Assembly (NCBI GenBank): GCA_017961365.1
Contig: JAGCXI010000072.1
Coordinates: forward strand, 1 to 40,704
DNA from: Clostridia bacterium
GTDB taxonomy: Bacteria; Bacillota; Clostridia; Christensenellales; CAG-1252
Length of the DNA stretch: 40,704 nucleotides
Reading direction: 5' to 3'
Shown: positions 39,919 through 40,704 of the stretch, one piece after another
How the letters are laid out: each line of letters opens with the position of its first letter
Position numbering within the stretch: position 1 is the stretch's first letter
Made by a program: the position numbers and the translations under genes
Notes under the pieces: model-generated
Told to the model about the DNA's origin: nothing
Database searches by the model: none
Seen by the model: the letters and a program-made list of their open reading frames with translations, nothing else

Positions 39919-39939
39919 AAAGAATGCCTCCGATAAATA

Positions 39940-39968
39940 ATTATATAGTATAAAAGCAAATATTGCAA
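39940..39968 (-). promoter_or_regulatory. Promoter of the 475-residue lipoprotein gene
   Basis: Minus strand: -35 TTGCAA (39963-39968), 17-bp spacer, perfect -10 TATAAT (39940-39945). Confidence 0.85.
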
Positions 39969-40069
39969 TTATTTTCCCGCATAAATTGCAAAGGAAAGAG
40001 GAAGAGCTTTGCTTTTTTCTACCCTCTTTCCGCATAAAAGTATAGCCAAAAAAGCAGAAGGAGATCGCA

Positions 40070-40704
40070 ATGACCGTAAGAAAGCTTTTATTAAAAAACG
40101 AAAACGGCGCTCCCATCGCCGCCCTGACCCTCAAAAACGAAAGAGGAAAGACCTTTCTCTCGCTTCCGAAAGGGCTCTCTCTTCTCGCCGCAATGACGGC
40201 GGGAAGGCTCCTCGAAGCGGAAAAGGAGGGACCTCTCTTCGCCTTTCCCGCGATGGATTCTCCTCTCTCCTTCCTCGTTGCACGCGGGGCGGACGCGCTT
40301 TTCGCCACGGAAGAAAAAAACGCTGCTTACGCGAAATGGATGCTCCTTGCCTTGCAAGAAGGAAAGCGCGACGCGGAAAGAAAAAGCGCGCGCTCGGAAA
40401 ATAACTCACAAAAGGGCGAGTCACCCGCGCTTCCGAGCGAAGCCGCGCCATTGAAAGCAGCGGAAGAGAACGCAACGCCCAAGGCAGAGCCTGAAAAAGA
40501 AAACGGGATATCTTCGGATATATCCGATATTTCGGAGGAAAAAGATTTTGCGAAAGAAGAGGTGGGAAACGAGAGCAAAGCCGATACGCCCGCAAAAATC
40601 GGAAGGGATGAGATGACAGCGCTCTTTGAAAAAGGAGAGCCCTTTCCCCTCTTCGAAGAAATGATCGAGGGATCGCATTGGGTGCGACTTTCCGACGAAA
40701 GCCT
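40070..40704 (+). CDS. Unknown protein, 3' end cut by the window
   Basis: An open frame of 211 complete codons runs from ATG 40070 (AAGGAG six bases upstream) to the window end without a stop. The N-terminal 95 residues look globular, beginning MTVRKLLLKNENGAPIAALT and including KGLSLLAAMTAGRLLEAE and KWMLLALQ. A low-complexity Glu/Ala/Lys/Ser linker (about 100-175) follows, and then a second folded segment starts with DEMTALFEKGEPFPLFEEMIEG and HWVRLSDES. No signal peptide, so it is probably cytoplasmic. I do not recognise the family. It is divergent from the lipoprotein gene. Confidence 0.75.
   Translation, partial: MTVRKLLLKNENGAPIAALTLKNERGKTFLSLPKGLSLLAAMTAGRLLEAEKEGPLFAFPAMDSPLSFLVARGADALFATEEKNAAYAKWMLLALQEGKRDAERKSARSENNSQKGESPALPSEAAPLKAAEENATPKAEPEKENGISSDISDISEEKDFAKEEVGNESKADTPAKIGRDEMTALFEKGEPFPLFEEMIEGSHWVRLSDES

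Noticed and set aside
1..40704. CRISPR array, insertion sequence or prophage
   Set aside because: No regularly spaced repeats, transposase, integrase or phage structural gene was seen. The tRNA duplications are the only mobile-element-like trace.

Overview
The window looks like chromosomal DNA of an uncultured, probably gut-dwelling monoderm Bacillota of the Clostridia type. The evidence is the rpmH-rnpA-yidD-yidC-jag-mnmE-mnmG-rsmG block, strong AAGGAG-type ribosome sites, Gram-positive lipoproteins, a lysine riboswitch, and a YyaC-like protein, which suggests sporulation capacity. No transposase, integrase, CRISPR array or rRNA was seen. Coordinates and promoter spacings were read by eye; family calls come from recognised motifs, not from searches.

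Layout. 1-650: the 3' part of tRNA-Ser(GCU) and a complete tRNA-Pro(CGG), each followed by a nearby direct duplicate of its own 3' part. 662-7115 (minus strand): the RNA-modification and membrane-insertion operon, driven by a near-perfect TTGACA/TATAAT promoter; dnaA, the usual neighbour of rpmH, is absent. 7162-9967 (minus): a PflX-like radical SAM protein, a HAD-IIA phosphatase and a diverged polyol-dehydrogenase-fold protein. 10177-11697 (plus): a lipoprotein. 11752-15564 (minus): rsmI and a 1000-residue fusion of an MMPL/RND-type transporter to a TrmN6-like methyltransferase. 15644-23236: an AraC regulator divergent from a six-gene sugar/uronate operon (GH130 phosphorylase, TIM-barrel isomerase, Gfo/Idh oxidoreductase, mannonate dehydratase, six-hairpin glycosidase, mannonate oxidoreductase). 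23316-26438: birA, an acidic lipoprotein, a YunG-like protein and a MutT-type Nudix hydrolase. 26570-28861 (minus): a lysine riboswitch controlling an NhaC-family transporter that carries a DnaJ-like four-motif cysteine domain. 28974-40704: ftsH, yyaC-like, cvpA-like, a condensation/acyltransferase-fold protein, uppP, ychF, argS, a small unknown protein, an acidic zinc-ribbon protein, a beta-propeller-like lipoprotein and a gene cut by the window edge.

The most unusual items are: (1) the DnaJ-type CxxCxGxG domain inside a lysine-riboswitch-controlled NhaC transporter; (2) the MMPL-TrmN6 fusion upstream of rsmI; (3) three genes whose -10 box ends exactly six bases before the ATG and which lack a usable Shine-Dalgarno, predicting leaderless mRNAs; (4) the GH130/uronate operon, which predicts use of a mannose- and uronate-containing glycan; (5) the paired tRNA 3'-part duplications, starting in the T-loop and the anticodon loop.
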